From positions 434,001 through 498,000 of the forward strand of contig NZ_AMWJ02000004.1 in assembly GCF_000319305.2 (NCBI RefSeq): a stretch of DNA of 64,000 bases. Direction: 5' to 3'. The DNA comes from Pseudomonas bharatica CSV86. GTDB lineage: Bacteria > Pseudomonadota > Gammaproteobacteria > Pseudomonadales > Pseudomonadaceae. Within the stretch, counting starts at the first letter, position 1. Each line of letters starts with the position of its first letter. Positions 30,162-38,991 of this stretch are shown here, piece after piece. The translations under genes were made by a program, and so were the position numbers. The notes below the pieces were generated by a model. That model made no database searches, was not told the DNA's origin, and worked only from the letters and a program-made list of their open reading frames with translations.

Positions 30162-31409
30162 ATGGCCATCGCAGTGCCCCTCAAAGAAGGCGCAGGTCCT
30201 ACCCTCAAGCAGCGTCTGGCGCGTGCCGAGCGGGTCAACCGCTTCAAGGCGCAGGCGTTGATCGCGCCGCTGGCGCTGTTCCTGCTGCTGGTGTTTCTCG
30301 TGCCGATCGCCGCGCTGCTGTACAAGAGCGTCGGCAACCCCGAGGTGGTCGGCGGCCTGCCGCGCACCGTGGCCGCCGTGGCCGAGTGGGATGGCAAGAG
30401 CCTGCCGGGCGAGCCCGTCTATAAAGCGCTGAGCGAAGACCTCGCCGAGTCGCGCAAGAACCAGACCCTGGGCGACCTGTCCAAGCGTCTCAACATGGAA
30501 CTGGCCGGCTACCGCAGCCTGCTGGCAAAAACTGCCCGGGCCCTGCCGTTCAAGACCGAGCCGGCTTCCTATAAGGAAGCGTTGCAGGAACTCGACGAAC
30601 GCTGGGGCGACCCCGCGTACTGGCAGGCGATCCGCCGCAATACCAGCAGCGTGACGCCGTTCTATCTGCTGGCGGCCCTCGACCACCGCATCGATGATCT
30701 CGGTGAACTGGCCCCGGCCACCCCGGATCAATCCATCTACCTGGATATCTTCACCCGGACCCTGTGGATGGGCTTCGTCATCACCGCCATCTGCCTGGTG
30801 CTGGCCTATCCGTTGGCGTACCTGCTGGCCAACCTGCCGACCCGGCAGAGCAACCTGCTGATGATCCTCGTGCTCCTGCCGTTCTGGACCTCGATCCTGG
30901 TGCGGGTGGCGGCGTGGATCGTGCTCCTGCAATCCGGCGGCCTGATCAATAGCGCCTTGATGGCCATCGGCATCATCGACAAGCCGCTGGAACTGGTATT
31001 CAACCGTACCGGCGTATATATCTCGATGGTCCACATCCTGCTGCCGTTCATGATCCTGCCGATCTACAGCGTAATGAAGGGCATCTCGCCTACCTACATG
31101 CGCGCGGCCATCTCTCTGGGTTGCCATCCCTTCACCAGCTTCTGGCGCGTGTACTTCCCGCAGACCTACGCCGGCGTGGGCGCCGGGTGCCTGCTGGTGT
31201 TCATCATGGCCATCGGTTACTACATCACCCCGGCGCTGCTCGGCAGCCCGAACGACCAGATGGTCAGCTACTTCGTGGCCTTCTACACCAACACCAGCAT
31301 CAACTGGGGCATGGCGACCGCGCTGGGCGGCCTGCTGCTGCTGGCCACCGTGCTGCTGTACCTGATCTATAGCTGGCTGGTCGGCTCCAGCCGCCTGCGT
31401 CTAAGCTGA
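30162..31409 (+). CDS. ABC transporter permease (PotB-like) with long first periplasmic loop
   Basis: The 415-residue inner-membrane permease has its first helix at ALIAPLALFLLLVFLVPIAA. About 150 hydrophilic residues follow before the remaining helices start at TLWMGFVITAICLVLAYPLA. The EAA-like loop, which contacts the ATPase, is near YMRAAISLGCHPFTSFWRVY. The long insertion explains the length against about 290 residues for plain PotB. The gene is followed after 11 bp by the second permease. Confidence 0.92.
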   Translation: MAIAVPLKEGAGPTLKQRLARAERVNRFKAQALIAPLALFLLLVFLVPIAALLYKSVGNPEVVGGLPRTVAAVAEWDGKSLPGEPVYKALSEDLAESRKNQTLGDLSKRLNMELAGYRSLLAKTARALPFKTEPASYKEALQELDERWGDPAYWQAIRRNTSSVTPFYLLAALDHRIDDLGELAPATPDQSIYLDIFTRTLWMGFVITAICLVLAYPLAYLLANLPTRQSNLLMILVLLPFWTSILVRVAAWIVLLQSGGLINSALMAIGIIDKPLELVFNRTGVYISMVHILLPFMILPIYSVMKGISPTYMRAAISLGCHPFTSFWRVYFPQTYAGVGAGCLLVFIMAIGYYITPALLGSPNDQMVSYFVAFYTNTSINWGMATALGGLLLLATVLLYLIYSWLVGSSRLRLS

Positions 31410-31420
31410 GGAGCGTCGTC

Positions 31421-32248
31421 ATGCTGAGTCCGTACATGTCGCCCGTCGAGCGGGTCTGGTTCTACAGCTTGCGCATTCTTTGCGGGCTGATCCTACTGTT
31501 CCTGGTGTTGCCGGTGCTGGTGATCATTCCGTTGTCGTTCAACTCCGGCAGCTTCCTGGTCTACCCGCTGCAAGGCTTCTCGTTGCAGTGGTACCACAAC
31601 TTCTTCGCGTCCGATGAATGGATGCGGGCCCTGAAGAACAGCATCATCGTCGCCCCGGCGGCCACGGTGCTGGCGATGGTCTTCGGCACCCTGGCTTCGA
31701 TCGGCCTGACCCGCGGGGACTTCCCCGGCAAGTCGCTGATCATGGCCCTGGTGATCTCGCCGATGGTGGTGCCGGTGGTGATCATCGGCGTGGCCAGTTA
31801 CCTGTTCTTCGCCCCGCTGGGCCTGGGCAATAGCTTCCTGTCGCTGATCCTGGTGCATGCGGTGCTGGGTGTGCCGTTCGTCATCATTACCGTGTCGGCG
31901 ACCCTGCAAGGCTTCAACCACAACCTGGTCCGCGCCGCAGCCAGCCTGGGCGCCTCGCCGATCACCACCTTCCGTCGGGTGACCCTGCCGCTGATCGCGC
32001 CTGGGGTGATCTCGGGGGCGTTGTTCGCCTTTGCGACCTCGTTCGACGAGGTAGTGGTAACGCTGTTCCTCGCCGGCCCAGAGCAAGCGACCCTGCCCCG
32101 GCAGATGTTCAGCGGGATTCGCGAGAACCTGAGCCCGACCATCGCGGCGGCGGCCACCCTGCTGATCGCCTTCTCGGTAGTGCTGTTGCTGACCCTGGAA
32201 TGGCTGCGCGGGCGCAGCGAGAAGTTGCGGACCCAGCAGCCTTCTTGA
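31421..32248 (+). CDS. ABC transporter permease (PotC-like)
   Basis: The 275-residue membrane protein has about six helices, starting with SLRILCGLILLFLVLPVLVI. An EAA loop is seen at LVRAAASLGASPITTFRRVT followed by LPLIAPG. It forms the heterodimeric channel with the preceding permease. It ends the four-gene importer operon; a REP pair follows. Confidence 0.93.
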   Translation: MLSPYMSPVERVWFYSLRILCGLILLFLVLPVLVIIPLSFNSGSFLVYPLQGFSLQWYHNFFASDEWMRALKNSIIVAPAATVLAMVFGTLASIGLTRGDFPGKSLIMALVISPMVVPVVIIGVASYLFFAPLGLGNSFLSLILVHAVLGVPFVIITVSATLQGFNHNLVRAAASLGASPITTFRRVTLPLIAPGVISGALFAFATSFDEVVVTLFLAGPEQATLPRQMFSGIRENLSPTIAAAATLLIAFSVVLLLTLEWLRGRSEKLRTQQPS

Positions 32249-32260
32249 GCTTGACTGGCC

Positions 32261-32350
32261 CCTGTGGGAGCTGGCTTGCCAGCGATTTGGCCCGACCTGA
32301 CAACATCTTTGTCATTGCCGGCCCAATCGCTGGCAAGCCAGCTCCCACAG
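32261..32350. repeat. Pair of inverted REP elements
   Basis: CCTGTGGGAGCTGGCTTGCC begins at 32261 and its inverse (CAATCGCTGGCAAGCC, then AGCTCCCACAG) ends at 32350. The two REPs face each other across about 30 bp and can fold into one long hairpin after the importer operon. Confidence 0.85.
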
Positions 32351-32444
32351 GGTTTTGCAGTGCTCAGGAGATCTCCATTCATCCATCATCTGCTTTTCCC
32401 TGATGTACAATGCGCGCCACCGTGAATTTGCCCAAAGGTGCGCC

Positions 32445-33119
32445 ATGCAGCCCTTCGCTATTGCCCCCTCGATCCTGTCCGCCGACTTCGCCCGCCTGGG
32501 CCCGGACGTGGATGCCGTGCTTGCCGCCGGCGCCGATATCGTCCACTTCGACGTGATGGACAACCATTACGTGCCCAACCTGACCATCGGCCCGATGGTC
32601 TGCTCGGCCCTGCGCAAGTACGGTGTGACCGCGCCGATCGACGTGCACCTGATGGTCAGCCCGGTCGACCGCATCATTGGCGACTTCATCGAGGCCGGCG
32701 CCACCTACATCACCTTCCACCCGGAAGCCTCGCAGCACATCGACCGCTCCCTGCAACTGATCCGCGACGGTGGCTGCAAGGCCGGCCTGGTGTTCAACCC
32801 GGCCACCGGGCTGGACGCGCTGAAGTACGTGATGGACAAGGTCGACATGGTCCTGCTGATGAGCGTAAACCCGGGCTTCGGCGGGCAGAAATTCATCCCC
32901 GGTACCCTCGACAAGCTGCGCGAGGCCCGCGCCCTGATCGATGCCAGCGGCCGGGATATCCGCCTGGAAATCGATGGTGGCGTGAACGTGAAGAACATCC
33001 GCGAAATCGCTGCCGCTGGCGCCGACACCTTCGTCGCCGGCTCGGCGATCTTCAATGCCCCCGACTACAAGGCGGTCATCGACCAGATGCGCGCCGAACT
33101 GGCGCTGGCCCGCCCATGA
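32445..33119 (+). CDS. rpe: Ribulose-phosphate 3-epimerase
   Basis: Rpe interconverts ribulose-5-phosphate and xylulose-5-phosphate in the pentose phosphate pathway. The 224 residues contain APSILSADFARLG, the metal and catalytic HFDVMDNHYVPNLTIGP, DVHLMV and EIDGGVNVKNI. ATG 32445 gives the family start MQPFAIAPSIL. It overlaps gph by 4 bp. Confidence 0.96.
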   Translation: MQPFAIAPSILSADFARLGPDVDAVLAAGADIVHFDVMDNHYVPNLTIGPMVCSALRKYGVTAPIDVHLMVSPVDRIIGDFIEAGATYITFHPEASQHIDRSLQLIRDGGCKAGLVFNPATGLDALKYVMDKVDMVLLMSVNPGFGGQKFIPGTLDKLREARALIDASGRDIRLEIDGGVNVKNIREIAAAGADTFVAGSAIFNAPDYKAVIDQMRAELALARP

Positions 33120-33822
33120 GCGGCTTCGAGCAGCTGTTTGCGCAACGCCTGCCACGCCTGGTGATGTTCGACCTGGACGGGACCCTGATCGACTCGGTCC
33201 CGGACCTGGCGGCGGCGGTGGATCGCATGCTGCTCGAAATGGGCCGCGCGCCTGCCGGTGTCGCAGCCGTGCGCCAATGGGTCGGCAACGGCGCGCCGGT
33301 GCTGGTGCGCCGGGCCCTGGCCGGTGGCATCGAGCATTCGGCGGTCAACGACCAGGAAGCCGAGCACGGCCTGGAGATTTTCCTCCGTGCCTATGGCGAG
33401 AGCCATGACCGTACGGTGATCTATCCGGGCGTGCGCGACACCTTGTGCTGGCTGCAGGCGCAGGGCGTGGAAATGGCCCTGATCACCAACAAGCCCGAGC
33501 GCTTCGTCGGTCCGCTGCTGGACCAGATGCAGATCGGCCCGTATTTCCGCTGGATCATCGGGGCGACACCCTGCCACAGAAGAAACCGGACCCTGCCGCC
33601 TTGCTGCATGTCATGCAACTGGCCGGTGTAACGGCGGACGAGGCGCTGTTCATCGGCGATTCACGCAGCGATGTGCAGGCGGCGAAGGCGGCCGGGGTCA
33701 AGTGCGTGGGCCTGACCTACGGCTACAATCACGGCCGGCCGATCAGCGAGGAATCGCCGGCGCTGGTGATCGACGATCTGCGCGCCTTGCTCCCGGTTGC
33801 TTCGGTGCAGCCACTGAGCTAA
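33116..33822 (+). CDS. gph: Phosphoglycolate phosphatase Gph, frameshifted
   Basis: This HAD-superfamily enzyme removes phosphate from 2-phosphoglycolate. The nucleophile motif FDLDGTLIDSVPDLA, the ITNKPERF segment and the C-terminal IGDSRSDVQAAKAAG are all present. The frame changes at the GGGG run 33560-33563, where one G appears to be missing (expected IIGGDTLPQKKPDP). With the base restored the protein is about 236 residues, normal for the family. It overlaps rpe by 4 bp and precedes the trp leader. A read error is more likely than a real null mutation. Confidence 0.9.
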
Positions 33823-33886
33823 CGTTGAGCCCTTCAACCTTCCCCCCGGTAGAGATTCCATCGTGGTAGCACCTGGCAAACTCTGG

Positions 33887-33931
33887 ATGAAAGTCATCAA
33901 GGCCCTGGCCCGTTGGCGTTGGCGCGCCTGA
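33887..33931 (+). CDS. trpL: trp operon leader peptide upstream of trpE
   Basis: The 14-codon reading frame MKVIKALARWRWRA has Trp codons at positions 10 and 12. It lies 72 bp upstream of trpE and is followed by a GC-rich stem and a pyrimidine-rich tract. Stalling at the two UGG codons when Trp-tRNA is scarce would favour the antiterminator. Attenuation of trpE in P. putida is established. A GTG at 33864 in the same frame could extend the peptide to include a third Trp. Confidence 0.85.
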   Translation: MKVIKALARWRWRA

Positions 33932-33987
33932 CTTCTTTCCAGCCGGCTCCGACCCGGCCCGTTTGCCATTTGTCTTTTTCTGCCCTA
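33932..33987 (+). terminator. trpE attenuator region
   Basis: After the leader stop, GCCGG and CCGGC can pair across CTCCGAC. They are followed by CCGTTTGCC and the T-rich TTTGTCTTTTTCTG, as expected for a transcription attenuator. The exact alternative pairing was not computed. Confidence 0.6.
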
Positions 33988-34003
33988 CTGCCACGAGGCA
34001 ATC

Positions 34004-35485
34004 ATGACCCGCGAAGAATTCCTGCGCCTGGCCGCTGAAGGCTACAACCGCATCCCCCTGGCCTGTGAAACGCTGGCCGACTTCGACACGCCGCTGTCGA
34101 TCTACCTGAAACTGGCCGACCAGCCCAACTCCTACCTGCTGGAGTCGGTTCAGGGCGGTGAGAAGTGGGGGCGCTACTCGATCATCGGCCTGCCAAGCCG
34201 AACCGTACTGCGGGTGCATGATCACCAGGTGCGCATCACCGTCGACGGTGTCGAGACCGAGCGCCACGATGTGGAAGACCCGCTGGCCTTCGTCGAAACC
34301 TTCAAGGAGCGTTACAAGGTTCCGACCATTGCCGGTCTGCCGCGCTTCAACGGTGGCCTGGTCGGCTACTTCGGCTACGACTGTGTGCGTTATGTCGAGA
34401 AGCGTCTGGGCAAATGCCCGAACCCGGACCCGCTGGGCGTGCCGGATATCCTGCTGATGGTGTCCGATGCAGTGGTGGTCTTCGACAACCTGGCCGGCAA
34501 GATGCACGCCATCGTCCTCGCTGACCCGGCGCAGGACAACGCCTACGAGCAGGGGCAGGCCCGTCTGCAGGATTTGCTGGAGCAACTGCGCCAGCCGATC
34601 ACTCCGCGCCGCGGCCTCGACTTCAGCGGCCCGCAGGCCGCCGAGCCGGCGTTCCGCTCCAGCTTCACCCAGGCGGACTACGAACGCGCGGTAGACACCA
34701 TCAAGGAGTACATCCTCGCCGGTGACTGCATGCAGGTGGTGCCGTCGCAACGCATGTCCATCGACTTCAAGGCGGCGCCGATCGACCTGTACCGCGCGCT
34801 GCGCTGTTTCAACCCCACGCCGTACATGTACTTCTTCAATTTCGGCGATTTCCACGTGGTGGGCAGTTCGCCGGAAGTGCTGGTGCGGGTCGAGGACAAC
34901 CTGGTCACCGTGCGGCCGATCGCCGGTACCCGCCCGCGCGGCGCTACCGAGGAGGCCGACCGGGCGCTGGAAGAAGACCTGCTCTCGGACGATAAGGAGA
35001 TCGCCGAGCACTTGATGCTGATCGACCTGGGACGTAACGATACCGGACGCGTGTCGGAAGTCGGCTCGGTGAAGCTGACCGAGAAAATGGTGATCGAGCG
35101 TTACTCCAACGTGATGCACATCGTTTCCAACGTCACCGGGCAGTTGAAGAGCGGCCTGACTGCCATGGACGCCCTGCGCGCGATCCTGCCGGCGGGTACC
35201 TTGTCGGGTGCGCCGAAGATCCGTGCGATGGAAATCATCGACGAACTGGAGCCGGTCAAGCGTGGTGTCTATGGTGGTGCGGTCGGCTACTTCGCCTGGA
35301 ACGGCAACATGGATACGGCCATTGCCATTCGCACGGCAGTGATCAAGGACGGCGAGCTGCATGTGCAGGCCGGTGGCGGCATCGTCGCCGACTCGGTGCC
35401 GGCGCTGGAGTGGGAAGAAACCATCAACAAGCGCCGGGCGATGTTCCGCGCGGTGGCGCTGGCTGAGCAGCCTCCTCAGACATAA
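34004..35485 (+). CDS. trpE: Anthranilate synthase component I TrpE
   Basis: TrpE converts chorismate to anthranilate, using ammonia released by the TrpG amidotransferase. The 493 residues are full length. Conserved blocks include the feedback region LLESVQGGEKWGRYSIIGL and the catalytic TVRPIAGTRPRGATEEAD, LIDLGRNDTGRV and LPAGTLSGAPKIRAMEIIDE segments. The gene lies behind the leader peptide at 33887. In this group trpG lies separately, beyond estP, and here trpG itself is interrupted. Confidence 0.97.
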   Translation: MTREEFLRLAAEGYNRIPLACETLADFDTPLSIYLKLADQPNSYLLESVQGGEKWGRYSIIGLPSRTVLRVHDHQVRITVDGVETERHDVEDPLAFVETFKERYKVPTIAGLPRFNGGLVGYFGYDCVRYVEKRLGKCPNPDPLGVPDILLMVSDAVVVFDNLAGKMHAIVLADPAQDNAYEQGQARLQDLLEQLRQPITPRRGLDFSGPQAAEPAFRSSFTQADYERAVDTIKEYILAGDCMQVVPSQRMSIDFKAAPIDLYRALRCFNPTPYMYFFNFGDFHVVGSSPEVLVRVEDNLVTVRPIAGTRPRGATEEADRALEEDLLSDDKEIAEHLMLIDLGRNDTGRVSEVGSVKLTEKMVIERYSNVMHIVSNVTGQLKSGLTAMDALRAILPAGTLSGAPKIRAMEIIDELEPVKRGVYGGAVGYFAWNGNMDTAIAIRTAVIKDGELHVQAGGGIVADSVPALEWEETINKRRAMFRAVALAEQPPQT

Positions 35486-35490
35486 GTGTT

Positions 35491-35557
35491 GGCCCTCATC
35501 GCTGGCAAGCCAGCTCCCACAGTGTACCTGTGGGAGCTGGCTTGCCAGCGATGAGGC
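35491..35557. repeat. Double REP (inverted pair) after trpE
   Basis: Two complete REP units face each other across AGTGTAC (CATCGCTGGCAAGCCAGCTC and GAGCTGGCTTGCCAGCGATG). They form a near-perfect long palindrome between convergent trpE and estP, a likely bidirectional terminator or mRNA-stabilising structure. Confidence 0.88.
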
Positions 35558-35584
35558 CATCAGTAACAACATGGCCTCTTGCGC

Positions 35585-37492
35585 TTAGAACTCCAGACTC
35601 AAGGCCAGATTGACCCCTTGCTGGGTCAACTCGTCACTCTTGCGCCAGTTGTAGCTTCCGCGCAGCGCCACTCCCGGCGCCACCGTCTGGCTCAGGCCCA
35701 GGCTCACCCGGTTCAGATTGCTTTGCGGCGTATACCCGGTCAGGGTGAAGTCATTCGCCGGCAGGCTGTTCAGGTGCGTGGTCAGGTCCTGCGTGTCATC
35801 CTCGAACTCATGCTCGTGGGCAACTTCGCCGAACAGCAGGGTCGCCGGCGCCACCCGGTACTTGCCCTGCAGCCCGGCACCCAGCCGCCGTGAATCACGT
35901 TTCTGGTCATCGAAGGTCAGCGCCGTGGCCCGCATGCCTTTCTCGCTATAGCCATCCACCTCGATTCGCGCGTAATCGGCGCTGACGAATGGCGACAGGC
36001 TCCAGTCGCTGCCCGGCGCCGCCAGATCGAAGCCGAGGCGGGCGGAGACGGCGAGTACATTGCCATCGGTATCGCCTTTCTCGCTGCGGTCATTGGGCCC
36101 GAGGGCGAAGGTGCGTTGCAGGTCGTCGTAGTCCAGGCGCCCGCCGGTCAGCGCGGCATCGGCCCACCAGCGGTCGTGGTTGAACTGGGCGAAGACGGTG
36201 GCGAGGTAGCTGTTCAGGCGATAGTCGGAGTCCCGTGCTCCCGCTTCCAGCTTCTGCCTATAGACGCCGCCGGCGATACCGATGCGCCAGTCCTGGTCGA
36301 GACGGTAGCTGCCGCCGACAGTGAGGTTGTAGCCGTGGCCGTCGGCGCTGGCCGAGCTGCGCTGGCTGTCGATATCCAGCTTTTGCCCGCCGGCAGCGAC
36401 GATCGCCTGCCATTGTCCGACCGCCTGCCAGTCGGCTTGCCATTGGTTGCGCAGCTCATCCTGATGCGCGCGCAAGGTGCCGTGGGCCATTTCCGGCAGC
36501 AGCGTCAGTTCCCAAGGGGCGGACAGGATCGAATAGCCGTAGTCGGCGATCATCCGCTGGCCGGCGATGGTCGGGTGCACCGAGTCGTTGAACAGCAGCT
36601 TGCTGGCGTCCTGGTTGCTGCCGTTGGCGCCATATACCGGATTCTGCGTGCAGCCGTTGCCGCTGTAGCAGGTTTGCAGCAGGTTCTGGTCGCTGGCGAG
36701 GCCGAACAGGCTTGGCGAGGCGATGGCTTCCTGGAACAGCAGAGGGATGTTCAGCGGAATGATCTGGGCATCGATCCGTGCCAACTGGCTGACCAGGGCC
36801 TGGTTGAACAAGGCACTGAGCTGCGAACTGGCGCCTTGCAGCGGTGTGCCGTTCAGCGCCGGCGTCAAGCCGAGGTCGGGCAGCAGCCAGACCATGATGT
36901 AGCGCGCCCCCGCCTGTTGCAGCGCCTGCGCGCTTGCCGCCAGTTGGGTGGCCGATGTTGCGGCGGCGGCAGGCGAAGTCACCAACCCCTGGAGGAAGTC
37001 GTTGCCGCCGCCGGTGAGGTAATACAGCGCATTGGGATCGGCCAGGCGTCCGCCGGCCAGGTAGCCCGGGCGCTGGCGCAGCACCGTGCCTTCGCCAGGG
37101 TTGCCCGGGGGAATGACCACCAGGGATTCGCCGGTGATGGATTCGAAGATCTGGTCGGTTCGATAGCCGCCGGTCGCCCAGTTGTTGCCATCCGGGATGC
37201 CCAGGGCGGCGTTGACCGGTGAAGTGGAGGCATTCAGGTCGCCCGGGGCGATGCCCAGGTAGCCGCCGAGAAGCATCGACGACACCGGGGCGAAAGTGCC
37301 GTCCGGGTTGCGGTTGGTGTAGCGCTGGCTGGTGCCGGGCGCACCATCGGGGTCGGGGAACTGGCCGGCGTCGGCGAGGCTGTCGCCGAAGACGATCATC
37401 GTCGAGTAGGGTGAGGGAGTGGCCATGGCATTGGCACAGGCCAAGGCGAGCAAGCACGCGGCGGATTGACGCAGATAACGGCGTTTTCTCAT
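35585..37492 (-). CDS. estP: GDSL esterase autotransporter (EstA/EstP)
   Basis: This is an outer-membrane-anchored esterase; EstA of P. aeruginosa affects rhamnolipid production and motility. The 635 residues comprise a signal peptide (LRQSAACLLALACANAMA), a GDSL domain with the Ser motif IVFGDSLADAGQF, block III GGGNDFLQG and the Asp/His motif DSVHPT near residue 320. A C-terminal 12-strand autotransporter barrel ends LALSLEF. ATG 37492 is chosen because it opens the basic n-region MRKRRYLRQ. It is convergent with trpE and divergent from the trpGDC leader. Confidence 0.94.
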   Translation of the reverse strand: MRKRRYLRQSAACLLALACANAMATPSPYSTMIVFGDSLADAGQFPDPDGAPGTSQRYTNRNPDGTFAPVSSMLLGGYLGIAPGDLNASTSPVNAALGIPDGNNWATGGYRTDQIFESITGESLVVIPPGNPGEGTVLRQRPGYLAGGRLADPNALYYLTGGGNDFLQGLVTSPAAAATSATQLAASAQALQQAGARYIMVWLLPDLGLTPALNGTPLQGASSQLSALFNQALVSQLARIDAQIIPLNIPLLFQEAIASPSLFGLASDQNLLQTCYSGNGCTQNPVYGANGSNQDASKLLFNDSVHPTIAGQRMIADYGYSILSAPWELTLLPEMAHGTLRAHQDELRNQWQADWQAVGQWQAIVAAGGQKLDIDSQRSSASADGHGYNLTVGGSYRLDQDWRIGIAGGVYRQKLEAGARDSDYRLNSYLATVFAQFNHDRWWADAALTGGRLDYDDLQRTFALGPNDRSEKGDTDGNVLAVSARLGFDLAAPGSDWSLSPFVSADYARIEVDGYSEKGMRATALTFDDQKRDSRRLGAGLQGKYRVAPATLLFGEVAHEHEFEDDTQDLTTHLNSLPANDFTLTGYTPQSNLNRVSLGLSQTVAPGVALRGSYNWRKSDELTQQGVNLALSLEF

Positions 37493-37653
37493 CGCAAGAG
37501 TCCTTTTGTCGTTGTTTTTGGGCATTGCGCCCGAACACGGTAGCAAATCCCTGGCTTCGTGCCCCCTCGATATTGCGCGCATTGTTTCCGTAAGCTACTG
37601 TGCGGCAACGTATGAACGAGACCTACCCCGTGTTGATCGTCAGCAAACTCTTG

Positions 37654-37698
37654 ATGCGCGTTATCAAGGCCCACGCCCGCTGGCGTTGGCGCGCCTGA
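37654..37698 (+). CDS. trpL: trpGDC-type leader peptide
   Basis: The 14-codon frame MRVIKAHARWRWRA differs from the trpE leader (33887) at only two positions and is the same length. Its Trp codons are again at 10 and 12, and similar attenuator sequence follows. In P. putida trpGDC is also regulated by attenuation, and this is its leader. An in-frame ATG at 37612 would give a 28-residue version. The normal downstream gene, trpG, is cut after about six codons. Confidence 0.82.
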   Translation: MRVIKAHARWRWRA

Positions 37699-37745
37699 CT
37701 TTATCTCCTGCCGGTTTTCCGGCCCGTTACGTTTTGCCTTTCTGA
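37699..37745 (+). terminator. trpGDC attenuator region
   Basis: GCCGG-TTTT-CCGGC is followed by CCGTTACGTTTTGCCTTTCTG. This matches the layout after the trpE leader, including the shared CCGGCCCGTT sequence. Confidence 0.6.
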
Positions 37746-37857
37746 AATGATTCCACACAGCTTCGCAACAGTTGGAAATGACTGGGGCGGGTGGCACTGC
37801 ATGTCGGCAGTCGGGAAGGCGACCTTTCAAAGTCAGTATTCAAGAGGTTGAGCCCAG

Positions 37858-37941
37858 ATGTTACTGATGATCGATAAGCGGCATCGGCTTCTTTTGGTGT
37901 CCGTTGGCGTCTACGCCTCCCTCCCAGTCCCTCTATTTTAA
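37858..37941 (+). pseudogene. trpG: 5' fragment of trpG, interrupted by the mobile element
   Basis: The frame starts MLLMID, the exact opening of TrpG/PabA glutamine amidotransferases (normally MLLMIDNYDSFTYN). At the seventh codon it leaves the family: KRHRLLLVSVGVY and a stop at 37941. It sits 160 bp after the trpGDC leader, where trpG belongs. The native sequence therefore ends near 37877, and what follows belongs to the integrated element. TrpG supplies ammonia to TrpE, so either the gene is rebuilt at the element's other end, outside this window, or Trp synthesis depends on another amidotransferase. Confidence 0.8.
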
Positions 37942-38030
37942 AGGCTTTCACGTTCGTTGGTGTCCATGGCGTCCGTTGGCATCTATGGATAATACGGGTA
38001 TCGTTGCGGGTATCAATGTACGGATACCCG
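37876..38030. promoter_or_regulatory. Candidate left attachment site and integrase arm/operator repeats
   Basis: From the trpG break to the integrase start there are direct repeats of TTGGTGTCC (near 37893 and 37957) and of GTCCGTTGGC (near 37899 and 37970). Just before the integrase are two CGGGTATC copies and an inverted GATACCCG. Such clustered repeats are usual for integrase arm-type sites and autoregulation. The exact core cannot be fixed without the right end. Confidence 0.5.
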
Positions 38031-38991
38031 CACCATGCCTCTAACCGATGCCAAAATCCGCAACACTAAGGCTGGCGATAAACCCCTCAAGCTCACCGAT
38101 GGTGGTGGGCTGTACTTGGAGGTTCGGCCGACCGGTACCAAGCTATGGCGTTTGCGCTATCGCATAGGCGGTAAGGAAAACGTTTTTGCTATCGGTGCTT
38201 ATCCGCAGATCGGCTTGGCGGATGCGCGTGATGCGCGGGAAAAGGCCAAGCCTCTGATTCGTCAAGGCATCCATCCATCGCATAACCGGCAGGCTGAGCG
38301 ACTGGCTAGCAGCGCTGCCAATGCGAACACATTCGAGGCAGTTGCCCGCGAGTGGATCAAGAAGAAAGCTCCCAGTTGGACTCCGTACTACTTGCGGCAG
38401 GTTGAGAGGTCCATGGCGGCCGACGTCTTCCCCTTCGTGGGGAGGCTGCCGATACGCAATGTATCTGCCGCGCATCTGTTGGACATTCTCGGTCGGATTG
38501 AAGCCCGAGGCGCTGCAACGGTGGCTCTGCTCGTAAGGCAGTGGTCGTCGGCAATCTTTCGGTACGCCGTCGCGACATTGCGCGCCGACGCCGATCCGGC
38601 GGCAGCCCTGAAAGGCGCTATCCACCGGCCCAGGGTGCAGCATCACAAGCCGCTCAGTCGTGAGCAGGTAGTTGAGTTCTTCAGAGCATTGGAACAATAC
38701 GGCGGCTACAGGACTACGGTGATCGCACTGCGTCTGATGCTGTTCACATTTGTTCGCACCGTAGAGCTCCGCAAGGCGGAGTGGAGTGAATTCGATCTGG
38801 ATCGGGCAGAGTGGCGTATTCCTGCAGAGCGCATGAAGATGCGAGAGCCGCACATCGTTCCGTTATCCAGGCAGGCCGTGGATCTGTTGCGTGAACTGCA
38901 TGCCCATACTGGTGGTCGTCGGCTGCTTTTTCCGGGTATACGGATTTAATGGTTGATGGGGCACCTTTACCCCACCAACCTGATACCATTA

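Noticed and set aside
37740..38034. A tRNA gene as the integration target
   Set aside because: No cloverleaf, T-loop (GGTTCAAATCC-like) or CCA end is visible; the trpG start codons explain the site better.
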